Made by a program: the position numbers and the translations under genes. The notes under the pieces are model-generated. The model was given only the letters and a program-made list of their open reading frames with translations. It made no database searches and was not told where the DNA came from. Shown here piece after piece: positions 9,055-17,928 of a stretch of DNA of 64,000 bases; the stretch's first letter is position 1, and every line of letters starts with the position of its first letter. This DNA is from Harenicola maris (GTDB taxonomy: Bacteria > Pseudomonadota > Alphaproteobacteria > Rhodobacterales > Rhodobacteraceae): NCBI GenBank assembly GCA_018524345.1, contig JADQAZ010000002.1, forward strand, positions 372,001 through 436,000, written 5' to 3'.

Positions 9055-9075
9055 CATTTCAACCATCGACCCCGC

Positions 9076-9588
9076 TTAGGGGTTAATGTCGATCCGTGTT
9101 CCTGTCTGAACCATGGCGTAGATCTCGGACATCTCTTTGTTTTTCACAGCGATACAGCCCGCCGTCCAATCCGGCCCCTTCGGGTCGCCCGGGCGCCGCT
9201 GACCGTGAATAAAGATGTCACCGCCCGGCTGTTTGCCAAGACGCGCGGCTTCCATCCTGTCTTGCGCATTGGGATATGAAATCCCGAGGGACAGGTAGAA
9301 CGAGCTGCGCGGATTGCGGCGATCAATGTAGTAGCTGCCCTCGGGTGTCTTCCCGTCACCATAGACGGTTTTATGACCCTCGGGCGCAAAGCCGAGCTCG
9401 ATGTCATAGGATTCCAGCATGGTCGTTCCGCTGAACAGATACATCTTGCGGTCTGCCTTCTGCACAACCACGCGCGTCACTTTCGGGCCGCCATATGTGC
9501 TTATCTTCGGCTTCGACGCACAGGCCGAAAGGCCCACAGCTGCCGCCCCAAGAACCACACCGCGCCGGGTGAATTTAGTATCTGCCAT
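9076..9588 (-). CDS. L,D-transpeptidase (YkuD domain) lipoprotein
   Basis: A 170-aa envelope protein. FTRRGVVLGAAAVGLSAC combines a twin-arginine start with a lipobox LSAC, suggesting a lipid-anchored periplasmic protein. The YkuD domain covers about residues 38-168, with the catalytic signature HGQRRPGDPKGPDWTAGCIA (TAGC in place of SHGC), conserved His and Cys present. YGDGKTPEGSYYIDRRNP is the usual substrate-side motif. It belongs to a different subgroup from the enzyme at 7691, so the two are probably not recent duplicates. Confidence 0.9.
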   Translation of the reverse strand: MADTKFTRRGVVLGAAAVGLSACASKPKISTYGGPKVTRVVVQKADRKMYLFSGTTMLESYDIELGFAPEGHKTVYGDGKTPEGSYYIDRRNPRSSFYLSLGISYPNAQDRMEAARLGKQPGGDIFIHGQRRPGDPKGPDWTAGCIAVKNKEMSEIYAMVQTGTRIDINP

Positions 9589-9621
9589 ACCCTCGAATCC
9601 GTGAATTTTTTAGGCACAATA

Positions 9622-9641
9622 CCCAAAACCAGCGTTTTGGG
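9622..9641 (-). terminator. Inverted repeat, weak terminator of the RlmD-type gene
   Basis: A perfect 8-bp stem CCCAAAAC/GTTTTGGG with a 4-nt loop lies 24 bp past the stop of the gene at 9665. On the minus strand it is followed by TATTGTGCC, a poor T-run, so it is a weak terminator or an operator for the transpeptidase gene downstream. Confidence 0.45.
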
Positions 9642-9664
9642 AAGCAAGGGATAGATTTTCGGCG

Positions 9665-10876
9665 CTACTGTGGCGTCAGCGCAAACCCTGCGGCAAGCTC
9701 GATATGCGCCGACCAGCGGAACTGATCCACAGGCTGCACCCATTCAAGCCGATAGCCCGCCGCCGTCAAAACACGCGCATCGCGGGCGAAGGTGACGGGG
9801 CTGCATGATACATAGGAAATGCGGGGCACATGGGCCTCGGCAATCCGCGCCACCTGCGCGGCTGCTCCGGCGCGCGGCGGATCAAGCACCACGGCATCGA
9901 AACGGGCCAGCTCATCCTCGAGCAAGGGCTGACGGAAGAGGTCGCGGACCTCTGTCGTCACGGTTTGCAAACCCTGTGCGTGACGCCAACCATGATCGAG
10001 GGCGTCGATCAGACTGCGCTCTGCCTCGACCCCATGCACGGCGGCTCCGCTTGCCAGTCGCAGGGCAAAGGTGCCTGCACCGCAAAACAGATCAACCACT
10101 TTGGCCGCATCCCCCACGGCCTTGGCAACGCATTCGGCAAGCGCGGCCTCGCCGGGCGACGTCGCCTGCAAAAACGCGCCCGGAGGCGGCATAACGCGGG
10201 CGGCGCCAAAGGCCTGCTCTGGCCGTCGCAGGGTGGCGATGACCTCGCCGTTGTAACTTAGACGGGCAAGATCGTATTCCCCCGCCAAACTGCCCAGCAA
10301 TTCAATCAGCTTGCGATCAAGCTGTGCCTCACCCACCACCGCGATATCGGGGCCAGCGGCAGAGGCCGTAACAGACAGGGATAGGGTCGAGGTCCGCGAG
10401 CAAATCGCGCGGGTCAGGGCCTCCATCGCGGGCCGGGCACCAGAGATGATCGGATCGACGAGCAAACAGTCCGGCGTATCAACAAGCGTCTCTGAGGCGC
10501 GGCCATAGAAACCGACCTGAACGCCCTTTTTCGTGCGCTTGCCATGAAAGGTCGCCCTGCGTCGGCTGTTCGCCGGTGACGTGAGGGTGGGCCGTACCTC
10601 GGCCTCAACCCCCTGCGCCGCAAGGCCGCGCAGGATGACGTCCCGCTTCCAATCCGCCACAAATTTATCGCTTGCGTGCTGCAAAGCGCAACCGCCGCAT
10701 GTCTTGTAGTGCCGACAAGGCGCCGAAACGCGATACTCCGATGGCGTGGCGATCCTCGCGGCCCCCTCGACAAGGTTGATAACCTCGCCCGGCAAAACCC
10801 GCGGTATCGGAGCTTCGCACCCCTCACACACTCCGCAGGCGCGGGTGTCTAAACGTTCAACTGTGATCTGATCCAT
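9665..10876 (-). CDS. 23S rRNA (uracil-5-)-methyltransferase, RlmD/RlmC type
   Basis: A 403-aa TrmA/RlmD-family enzyme that makes 5-methyluridine in RNA using SAM. Four cysteines in the iron-sulfur pattern are present: Cys54, Cys60, Cys63 (CRHYKTCGGC) and Cys137 (TPDCLLV). SAM motif I is DLFCGAGTF (262-270), then LDPPRAG (331-337), and the catalytic Cys358 lies in SYVSCSP. An N-terminal TRAM-like segment has extra cysteines (CGVCEGC). Whether the target is 23S U1939, U747 or tRNA U54 cannot be told from sequence. It lies just downstream of the ABC exporter genes (9-bp gap). Confidence 0.9.
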   Translation of the reverse strand: MDQITVERLDTRACGVCEGCEAPIPRVLPGEVINLVEGAARIATPSEYRVSAPCRHYKTCGGCALQHASDKFVADWKRDVILRGLAAQGVEAEVRPTLTSPANSRRRATFHGKRTKKGVQVGFYGRASETLVDTPDCLLVDPIISGARPAMEALTRAICSRTSTLSLSVTASAAGPDIAVVGEAQLDRKLIELLGSLAGEYDLARLSYNGEVIATLRRPEQAFGAARVMPPPGAFLQATSPGEAALAECVAKAVGDAAKVVDLFCGAGTFALRLASGAAVHGVEAERSLIDALDHGWRHAQGLQTVTTEVRDLFRQPLLEDELARFDAVVLDPPRAGAAAQVARIAEAHVPRISYVSCSPVTFARDARVLTAAGYRLEWVQPVDQFRWSAHIELAAGFALTPQ

Positions 10877-10885
10877 GACAGCGGG

Positions 10886-12718
10886 TTATTCCGCAGCCTG
10901 CCCAAGGTCAAGAAAGCCGCCCGATTGACGCTGCCAATACCCGGCGTAAAGCCCGCCTTTTTCCAAAAGGCTTTCATGGGTGCCCTGCTCGACGATCCGG
11001 CCCTCCTCCATCACGATGATCCGGTCCATGCGAGCAATGGTGGAGAGGCGGTGCGCAACGGCAAGAACGGTTTTCCCCTCCATCACGGTTTCAAGGGCCT
11101 CCTGAATTTCGGCCTCGACCTCGCTATCCAAGGCGCTTGTCGCCTCGTCCAGAACAAGAACAGGGGCGTCTTTGAGGATAGCGCGCGCAAGGGCCACACG
11201 CTGCCGCTGTCCGCCAGAAAGCCGAACGCCGCGTTCCCCCAAATGCGCGTCATAGCCGGTGCGACCGGCGTAATCCTTAAGCTCGGTGATAAACTCATGG
11301 GCGCTCGCCCGCTCCGCTGCGCGCTGCACCTCGGCATCGGTTGCCTCGGGCCTGCCGTAGGCAAGGTTGTCGCGGGCAGAGCGGTTAAACATGGCCGTGT
11401 CCTGCGTTACCATAGCGATCTTACTACGCAGGCTTTCCTGCGTCACCTCAGAGACATCCTCTCCATCGATCGAAATCGAGCCTTTTTCCGCATCATAGAG
11501 ACGCAAAAGAAGCGCAACGAGCGTGGATTTCCCCGCACCGGAGGCGCCGACGATGCCAAGCTTCTCTCCCGGTGCGATGTTAAGCGTCAGGTCCTCGACC
11601 CCGCCGGATTGGCGGCCATAGGCAAAGCCCACATTCGAGAATTCGATCTGCCCCTTAGGCACATCCAGAACGCCCGCGTTCGGCGCGTCGACCAGTTCAT
11701 GGGGCGGGGTAAGCGTGCGCATGCCGTCCTCGATCTCGCCGATATTGGCGTAGATCCCCATCAAGGTGAAACTGACCCAGCCCGTCATCTGCGCGATCCT
11801 GATAGAGACCACACCAGAAGCCGCAATTTCCCCTGCCGTCGCGGCGCCATGGGTCCAGAGCCACAGGGTGCCGCCGATCAGGAGCACCGGCAAAGCCCCC
11901 GCAAGTGTCATGAGCGAACCGCGGAAGAAGGTTGCCATCCACCCGAATTCAATCGCCCGCTCCCGAAAGGTTTTCATCGCCGACAGGGCCGCACGATCCT
12001 CATGGGCAGCATGGGCGAAAAGCTTAACGGTCTTGATGTTGGTGATCGTGTCCACCACCTGCCCCGTCACCATGGCACGCGCGGCGGCGCGGCCCTTTGA
12101 CTTGATACGGATGCGCGGCAGGAACCATGAAATGAACCCAAAGTATCCGATCAGCCAAACAGCCAGCACCAGAGAAACCCAGCCATTTATCGTGGCCAGC
12201 AACACCGCCGAGCCGATGAGCGATGCAATGGCGAAGAACACAACGTTGATCACCTCTGACACGACATCGGTAACAGCGCGGCTGGTCTGCATCTGTTTCT
12301 GCGCAATCCGTCCGGCAAAGTCGTTATCAAAAAATGTGACCGACTGCCCCAGCGTCCAACGGTGCAAGCGGGACAGAACCAGTGGGTTCACGTTCGGCTG
12401 CACGACAATCGCATTGGACCCCGCCGAAAACGTAAAGGCCAAGGGACGCAGAACCACGAAAAACGCCGCGACCCCCAACACAAGCCATATGTGATCGGCG
12501 AAAAACGTTTCGGGCGTGCTGGCCAAGGCCGTGTCGATCACAAGGCCGAGCATCAGGGCGGAGACAACCTCTAACGCGCCCACGACAGAGCTGAACAAAC
12601 CCGCCACAAGAAGCACAGGAAGCGATCCCTTCAGGCACCACCGAAAGAAGGCCAGCAGGCTGTTGGGTGGCGGGCCGTCTGCCGGGCGGAACGCTTGGAT
12701 CAGGTTAGCAATAGTCAT
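10886..12718 (-). CDS. ABC exporter with fused membrane and ATPase domains, subunit B
   Basis: A 610-aa half-transporter. The ATG at 12716-12718 (MTIANLIQAFRPADGPPPNS) overlaps the stop of the preceding gene in an ATGA. The first ~320 residues form six predicted transmembrane helices. The ATPase domain has Walker A GIVGASGAGKST, the signature LSGGQRQR, Walker B VLVLDEATSALD and the H-loop VAHRLST. It pairs with the product of the gene at 12715, probably as a heterodimer. The substrate (drug, lipid or peptide) cannot be deduced. Confidence 0.92.
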   Translation of the reverse strand: MTIANLIQAFRPADGPPPNSLLAFFRWCLKGSLPVLLVAGLFSSVVGALEVVSALMLGLVIDTALASTPETFFADHIWLVLGVAAFFVVLRPLAFTFSAGSNAIVVQPNVNPLVLSRLHRWTLGQSVTFFDNDFAGRIAQKQMQTSRAVTDVVSEVINVVFFAIASLIGSAVLLATINGWVSLVLAVWLIGYFGFISWFLPRIRIKSKGRAAARAMVTGQVVDTITNIKTVKLFAHAAHEDRAALSAMKTFRERAIEFGWMATFFRGSLMTLAGALPVLLIGGTLWLWTHGAATAGEIAASGVVSIRIAQMTGWVSFTLMGIYANIGEIEDGMRTLTPPHELVDAPNAGVLDVPKGQIEFSNVGFAYGRQSGGVEDLTLNIAPGEKLGIVGASGAGKSTLVALLLRLYDAEKGSISIDGEDVSEVTQESLRSKIAMVTQDTAMFNRSARDNLAYGRPEATDAEVQRAAERASAHEFITELKDYAGRTGYDAHLGERGVRLSGGQRQRVALARAILKDAPVLVLDEATSALDSEVEAEIQEALETVMEGKTVLAVAHRLSTIARMDRIIVMEEGRIVEQGTHESLLEKGGLYAGYWQRQSGGFLDLGQAAE

Positions 12719-14571
12719 TCTTTCGTCTCCGGCTGGTCCGCATCTGTCCGCAAGAAGCCGCCGGACTGACGCGCCCAAAACTGCGCATAGAGGCCGCCAT
12801 CTTGCAACAAGGCTTCATGAGTGCCGTCCTCAACAATGCGGCCCCCGTCCAGAACAAGGATCCGGTCCATCTGGGCGATCGTGGACAGGCGGTGCGCAAT
12901 GGCGATCACGGTTTTCCCGCGCATAACGCCATAAAGGGTCTGCTGAATCTCGGCCTCTACCTCGCTATCTAGGGCACTTGTGGCCTCGTCCAACACCAAA
13001 ATCGGCGCATCTTTCAAAATAACCCGAGCAAGGGCGATTCTTTGCCGCTGCCCGCCGGAAAGCTTTACCCCGCGCTCCCCCACCCGCGCATCAAGTCCGC
13101 GCCGCCCCTCTTGATCCACCAGTTGGGGCAAAAACGCGCGGGCGGAGGCTTGATCAGCCGCAGCGATGATTTCTTCCTCGCTGGCATCGGGGCGGCCATA
13201 CTGGATGTTCTCGCGGACAGACCGATGCAAAAGGGCCGTGTCCTGCTGCACCATCCCTATTTGAGCGCGCAGGCTGTCTTGGGTCACCTTGGCGATGTTT
13301 TGGCCATCAATCGAGATCTCGCCCCGTTCCACGTCATAAAACCGCAAAAGCAGCTTCACGAGAGTTGATTTGCCAGCACCGGAGCGACCGACCAGCCCGA
13401 TCTTTTCCCCGGGCTTGATCCGCAGGTTCAGGTCCTGCAATCCACCCGCGTCCTTCCCATAATGATGGGTCACGCCCTCGAAGCGGATGCCTGCCTGTTC
13501 CACCCTCAAAGGCTTTGCACCCTTGGCATCCGTCAGGGTGATAGGGGCTGAAATAGTCTCTAATCCCTCAGAAACGACACCTAACTGGCGAAAGAAAGAG
13601 GACAGCGCCCACATGATCCACCCCGTCATGGCGTTCAGCCGCAGGGTCAAGGCGCTTGCCGCGGCGACGACGCCGACCGAGGCCGTGCCATCGATCCAAA
13701 GCCCAATGGCCCAACCGACAACGCCCACGATCAGCAGCCCGTTCAAAATTGTCAGCGACAGGTCCATAATGGTAAAAATCCGCATCTCTACCTGAAAGGT
13801 CTTGCGCGCGCCTTCAATCGCCTCACCAGCATATTCGACCTCTTGGTCGTGATGGGCGAACATCTTCACAGCATGAATATTGGTGTAACTATCCACCACA
13901 CGCCCGGTCACGACGCTTCGCGCATCGCTTGCCGCCTTTGATGCGGGACCAACCCGCGTCACTGTCCAGTAAACCAGCGCGGCATAGAGGATAAACCAAC
14001 CAAGAAGCGGAACTGCCAGTCGCAGATCAGCCTCGGCAAGAAGGAAAGCCGCACCAACCAGATAGGCAATCGAATAGGCAATCGCATCAAACAGCTGAAA
14101 CATTGCCTCTCCGGCGGCAGGCGGCGTTTGCATTACCCTATTCGCAATCCGGCCAGCATAGTCGTTCTCGAACCACCCTACAGACTGCCGGAGGATTTGC
14201 CGATGTGCGCGCCACCGCAGAAGAGTGGCAAAATTCGGCAGGAGCGCATTGTTAAGAAGCGCGACATCCAGAGTTTGGATCACCGGGCGAAGCACCAGCA
14301 GGAACAAAGCGCAGAGGATCAATTCGGTGCCATATAGGGCCCAAACAGTCTCTCTTTCCGCAGTAGAGAGAACATCAACCAAGCGCCCCAGATACCCGAT
14401 CAAAGCGATTTCAATGCCCGCAACAAGAAACGCCAGTACCGCCGCAACCACGAACAGCCTGTGAAACGGCCGCGAGAATTCCCATAGGAACGGCCAAAGC
14501 CGACGCGGAGGCGCATCGTCTTGCTCATACGCAACGTATGGGTCGATCAGGTTCTCAAAGAAACGAAACAT
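12715..14571 (-). CDS. ABC exporter with fused membrane and ATPase domains, subunit A
   Basis: A 618-aa partner of the downstream gene. I choose ATG 14569-14571 (MFRFFENLIDPYVAYEQDD) over the GTG two codons earlier. Six transmembrane segments occupy about residues 30-320; the ATPase domain has Walker A GLVGRSGAGKST, LSGGQRQR, LVLDEATSALD and IAHRLST. Both subunits keep the catalytic Glu after Walker B, so both sites may be active. The two genes overlap by 4 bp, which supports a heterodimer. It lies next to cca on the same strand (80-bp gap). Confidence 0.92.
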   Translation of the reverse strand: MFRFFENLIDPYVAYEQDDAPPRRLWPFLWEFSRPFHRLFVVAAVLAFLVAGIEIALIGYLGRLVDVLSTAERETVWALYGTELILCALFLLVLRPVIQTLDVALLNNALLPNFATLLRWRAHRQILRQSVGWFENDYAGRIANRVMQTPPAAGEAMFQLFDAIAYSIAYLVGAAFLLAEADLRLAVPLLGWFILYAALVYWTVTRVGPASKAASDARSVVTGRVVDSYTNIHAVKMFAHHDQEVEYAGEAIEGARKTFQVEMRIFTIMDLSLTILNGLLIVGVVGWAIGLWIDGTASVGVVAAASALTLRLNAMTGWIMWALSSFFRQLGVVSEGLETISAPITLTDAKGAKPLRVEQAGIRFEGVTHHYGKDAGGLQDLNLRIKPGEKIGLVGRSGAGKSTLVKLLLRFYDVERGEISIDGQNIAKVTQDSLRAQIGMVQQDTALLHRSVRENIQYGRPDASEEEIIAAADQASARAFLPQLVDQEGRRGLDARVGERGVKLSGGQRQRIALARVILKDAPILVLDEATSALDSEVEAEIQQTLYGVMRGKTVIAIAHRLSTIAQMDRILVLDGGRIVEDGTHEALLQDGGLYAQFWARQSGGFLRTDADQPETKE

Positions 14572-14651
14572 ATGCACGGCCCCGTGTGGGTTTCACCAGC
14601 AAGCGGACCATAGCTTTTCATCGCGCTTGTGAAAACCTCAAGCCATGTGGA

Positions 14652-15809
14652 TCAATCCCCGCGCGGCAACCGCTCGAGGATTTCCTCTTTCCCAAGGGTG
14701 AAACCGGAGGCGATCCAAAACGCCTCCGCCGCACGCAGAGCATCCCCAATGGCTTTGCCATGGAGGGTTTTGGACAAATCAGCAGCAGCAACAGGACATG
14801 TCGCCCCCGCCCCCACCGCGACCTGCTTTGTCACGGCCCGATCAAAAGGCGCCTCAAACAATGCCGCCCGCAGCTCCATCACTGCCAAGGCTTCCTCCGC
14901 ACCCAGCCGATATCCCAATTCGCCCGGCCCACTGGCTGCCTCAATGGCTTTACGAAGGCTTTCAAGCCTCCGTGTCTGCGCGCGACTCAGGCGCAACCGT
15001 TTGGAAACCCCCTCCCCACCCAAGGCAGCGAGGCGCTGGATCGGGTCGGCGCGATCTGTGATCCCACTCAGCCTGAAGAAAGCCGCGGTATCGGCGCCGG
15101 GCAGAATCGCATGCAAGATCCCGCATTGCTGCATGGCCGCGACGGCAAGCTCGGGCTCCTCGGCCGCGAGGAGCTTCAACATCTCCATACCTATGCGTTC
15201 CGCCGAAATAGTCTCTATTTCACTGGAAAACGTCGCACAGGCAGACAGTCCCTCCGGCTCAATCCCATGCTCGGGGTTTCCAAACTGCGCGGTAAAACGA
15301 AAGAACCGCAGGATGCGCAGGTAGTCCTCTTGCACCCGCCTGTCGGCATCCCCGACAAATCGAACGATGCCCTCTCGCAGGTCCGCAATCCCCCCGAGGG
15401 GATCGAAGACGACCCCGCTCGGATCGGCATAGATTGCGTTCAGGGTGAAATCACGTCGCGCCGCATCCTCGGCCAGATCCGCGCCAAAGGCGACCTCCGC
15501 ATGACGCCCATCGGTTTCGACGTCTTTTCGAAAAGTGGTCACCTCAACAGGCTCACCCTCTCCCAGAACTGTCACAGTTCCATGCTCGATCCCCGTCGGA
15601 ATAACGCGCAGCCCTGCCCCAATCGCCAAATCGGAGACAACCTCAGGCAAGGCGTCAGTGGCCAAATCAATGTCAGAAGCCCCCCTTCCCATAAGCGGGT
15701 TTCGTACGGCGCCGCCAACGGCCAAGGCGAGGTATCCCGCCCCCTCCAATGCTTTAGCGAGCGGCACCAGCGTTTCGTCCCGCATCCAAGGGGCATCAAT
15801 CGTGGTCAT
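14652..15809 (-). CDS. cca: CCA tRNA nucleotidyltransferase / poly(A) polymerase family protein
   Basis: It adds or repairs the 3'-CCA end of tRNA. From ATG 15807-15809 (MTTIDAPWMRDETLVPLAKA) it has 385 aa. The class II nucleotidyltransferase head shows LAVGGAVRNPLMGRGASDIDLATDA, read in two parts: the GG...R motif and the metal-binding DxD as DID. Then come the template-type motifs ARRDFTLNAIYADP and RILRFFRF. The start overlaps the stop of the NUDIX gene in an ATGA, giving the operon hslO-nudix-cca. Confidence 0.93.
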   Translation of the reverse strand: MTTIDAPWMRDETLVPLAKALEGAGYLALAVGGAVRNPLMGRGASDIDLATDALPEVVSDLAIGAGLRVIPTGIEHGTVTVLGEGEPVEVTTFRKDVETDGRHAEVAFGADLAEDAARRDFTLNAIYADPSGVVFDPLGGIADLREGIVRFVGDADRRVQEDYLRILRFFRFTAQFGNPEHGIEPEGLSACATFSSEIETISAERIGMEMLKLLAAEEPELAVAAMQQCGILHAILPGADTAAFFRLSGITDRADPIQRLAALGGEGVSKRLRLSRAQTRRLESLRKAIEAASGPGELGYRLGAEEALAVMELRAALFEAPFDRAVTKQVAVGAGATCPVAAADLSKTLHGKAIGDALRAAEAFWIASGFTLGKEEILERLPRGD

Positions 15810-16411
15810 AGGGCCACCCGATCTGCGAGCGACCGAAGAATGCGCGCCGTCGCCCCCCAAATGTAATAGGGGCCGTAGGGCACCGCATAATACCGCCTGC
15901 GCACGCCCTTCCACATCCGGCCCTCAATCACGAAACGGCCCTCATCAAGGGCATGGTGCAAGGGAACGCTAAACACCTCCGCCACTTCGCCAAACTCACA
16001 GCGCGGCGTGAAAGGTTTTGTCACCAAACCCAGAATGGGCGTGACCGAAAACCCCGTAACCGTTTCATGGCAAGGAAGTGCACCGAGAATTTCGACGCTT
16101 CTGCGTGGCAGAGCAATCTCTTCCTCAGCCTCCCGCAGGGCGGTCGCAACAAGATCAACATCCCCCTCGTCCCGCTTGCCGCCCGGAAAGGCGATTTGAC
16201 CCGGATGATGGCGCAACTGCGCCGAGCGTCGCGTCAACCACAGGCGCGGGCCAGTATCGGCAATTTCGATCGGAAGCAGAACCGCAGCGGGACGCAGAAC
16301 ACGCCCCGGAGCAAGGTTTACGTCGCGGTTCAGGTCATAGTCCGACGATGGCGAACCCGGTGCCTTTACCGCATCCGCCAGTTTTGCCCGCAGATCACGC
16401 CCCAGCGTCAT
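15806..16411 (-). CDS. NUDIX hydrolase, CoA pyrophosphatase type
   Basis: A 201-aa NUDIX enzyme resembling the NudL/CoA diphosphatase group. The NUDIX box reads GGKRDEGDVDLVATALREAEEEI in two runs: GGKRDEGD, then ALREAEEEI, with the metal-binding REAEEE glutamates present. QLRHHPGQIAFPGGK is the extra UPF0035 motif just before the box, typical of CoA pyrophosphatases. I start at ATG 16409-16411 (MTLGRDLRAKLADAVKAPGS), overlapping the end of hslO by 17 bp. The gene sits between hslO and cca in one operon. Confidence 0.88.
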   Translation of the reverse strand: MTLGRDLRAKLADAVKAPGSPSSDYDLNRDVNLAPGRVLRPAAVLLPIEIADTGPRLWLTRRSAQLRHHPGQIAFPGGKRDEGDVDLVATALREAEEEIALPRRSVEILGALPCHETVTGFSVTPILGLVTKPFTPRCEFGEVAEVFSVPLHHALDEGRFVIEGRMWKGVRRRYYAVPYGPYYIWGATARILRSLADRVAL

Positions 16412-17399
16412 CGCCCTTTGCCTTCGCCTCAAAGCCGAGGCTCGCAGGGTCGAAAACATAATGCGCACCACAGAACTGACAGTCGGCAGTCACCGTGCCG
16501 TCATCTGTCGTCATGGTCGCAATATCCTTCGCCGAGTAAATCGACAGACTCGTGCGCACGCGTTCTGCACTGCATGTGCATCCGAACTGCATCGTCTGCG
16601 GATCAAACACTCGGGGCGATTCCTCGTTGAACAGACGCACCAAAAGATCGGTCGGCGGCAGATGCGGGCCGATCAGCTCGATCTCCTCAACCGTGTCGAG
16701 CAGCGCATTCGCGCGGGTCCAGTTTTCTGCGTCATCGCCGTCCAGCAGGTCAGCACTTTCCAGCAGGCGGGGATCTGCGCTGTCGTCTTCGGCGGGTTTC
16801 ACAAAAGGCGAGGCCTTCGGCATGTGCTGCAACATGATGCCGCCCGCGCGCCAATGCTCGGCCTCTCCGGGTGATTGCGCACGTCCATGGCGCAGGCTGA
16901 ACCGTGTTGGCAGCTGCTCCGATTGCGCAAAATAAGCCTCGGCACAGGCCGCAAGCGAACCACCCGCGATTGGGGTAATGCCCTGATAGGGCTGCGTGTC
17001 GGGACCTTGGTCAATCAGGACAGCGAAGTACCCCTTGCCAATTTGCGAAAACGGGTCTGCGTCCGTCAGCCTGTCAGCATCGTAGCTGGCATAGCCGCGG
17101 ATACGGGCCGGCTCGCCCTCTTTGCCCGGACCATAGTAATCCGTGGCAATCAATCGGGCCGGTCCGTCACCGCGCACCTGCAGAGACAGCTTCCATTTCA
17201 GCTTGATCGTTTGACCGATCAGCGCAGTCAGCAAGGACATCTCGGAGACGAGCGCCTCAATCACCGCAGGGTAGTCATGCTGGCGCAGAACCTGATCCAA
17301 TACACCATCCAGCCGCACAAGGCGGCCACGGATATCTGCATTATCGAGCTGAAACGGCAATACAGTGTCGTCCCAGGCAATCTTATTTCCAAGTGTCAT
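16395..17399 (-). CDS. hslO: Redox-regulated chaperone Hsp33
   Basis: Hsp33 is a holdase switched on by oxidation, which releases zinc and forms disulfides. From ATG 17397-17399 (MTLGNKIAWDDTVLPFQLDN) it has 334 aa. The N-terminal half carries the family motif SLLTALIGQTIKLKWKLSLQ. The C-terminal zinc-binding switch has the expected CxC and CxxC pairs, FGCTCSAERV and DCQFCGAHY. The protein is somewhat longer than E. coli Hsp33 (292 aa), as usual in alphaproteobacteria. It is divergent from a NUDIX gene (79 bp). Confidence 0.94.
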   Translation of the reverse strand: MTLGNKIAWDDTVLPFQLDNADIRGRLVRLDGVLDQVLRQHDYPAVIEALVSEMSLLTALIGQTIKLKWKLSLQVRGDGPARLIATDYYGPGKEGEPARIRGYASYDADRLTDADPFSQIGKGYFAVLIDQGPDTQPYQGITPIAGGSLAACAEAYFAQSEQLPTRFSLRHGRAQSPGEAEHWRAGGIMLQHMPKASPFVKPAEDDSADPRLLESADLLDGDDAENWTRANALLDTVEEIELIGPHLPPTDLLVRLFNEESPRVFDPQTMQFGCTCSAERVRTSLSIYSAKDIATMTTDDGTVTADCQFCGAHYVFDPASLGFEAKAKGDDAGA

Positions 17400-17478
17400 T
17401 GGGGGTTTCCTCGCTAGTCGGAGGTTGGCATACCTCAAGGATAGGGCACGCACAACGCTTGGGTATATAGGGGCGATA

Positions 17479-17919
17479 ATGACAATTCCAAGGCTCGGAA
17501 CGCCACCTGAAGATGGGCGCACTTACAAGTTTCGCCCCGGAGTCTATGCCGTGCTTCGCCGGGACAAGGAAGTTTTGCTAACGCTGCAGGCAGGCGAGAC
17601 GCCGGAAGTGCAGCTCCCCGGCGGAGGAATTGACCCGGGCGAGCACAGCCTGCCAGCCCTTCATCGGGAAGTGATGGAAGAAACCGGATACGGGATTTCC
17701 GAAATTCGCCACTTGGGAAGCTATCGGCGATTTACCTTCATGCCGGACTACGGGTTTTGGGCCGAAAAGCTTTGCCACATATATCTTGCACGACCCAGCC
17801 TGTGCAAAGGCCCGCCACTGGAGCCAGAACACACCCCAATGTGGATGCCGCGTGAAGTCGCGCTGGAGGTAATTTCAAACCCCTTTGATGCGCCCTACAT
17901 TGAAATGGCGTTTTCTTGA
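17479..17919 (+). CDS. NUDIX hydrolase of unknown substrate
   Basis: A 146-aa single-domain NUDIX protein. The box is GGGIDPGEHSLPALHREVMEETGYGI, seen as GGGIDPGEHSLPALHREV followed by MEETGYG; all metal-binding glutamates are present. I start at ATG 17479-17481 (MTIPRLGTPPEDGRTYKFRP); the frame opens earlier, but that part runs into hslO. Small NUDIX proteins of this kind hydrolyse various nucleoside diphosphate derivatives; the substrate is not predictable here. It converges on the response-regulator gene with 9 bp between stops. Confidence 0.85.
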   Translation: MTIPRLGTPPEDGRTYKFRPGVYAVLRRDKEVLLTLQAGETPEVQLPGGGIDPGEHSLPALHREVMEETGYGISEIRHLGSYRRFTFMPDYGFWAEKLCHIYLARPSLCKGPPLEPEHTPMWMPREVALEVISNPFDAPYIEMAFS

Positions 17920-17928
17920 GCGGCTTGG

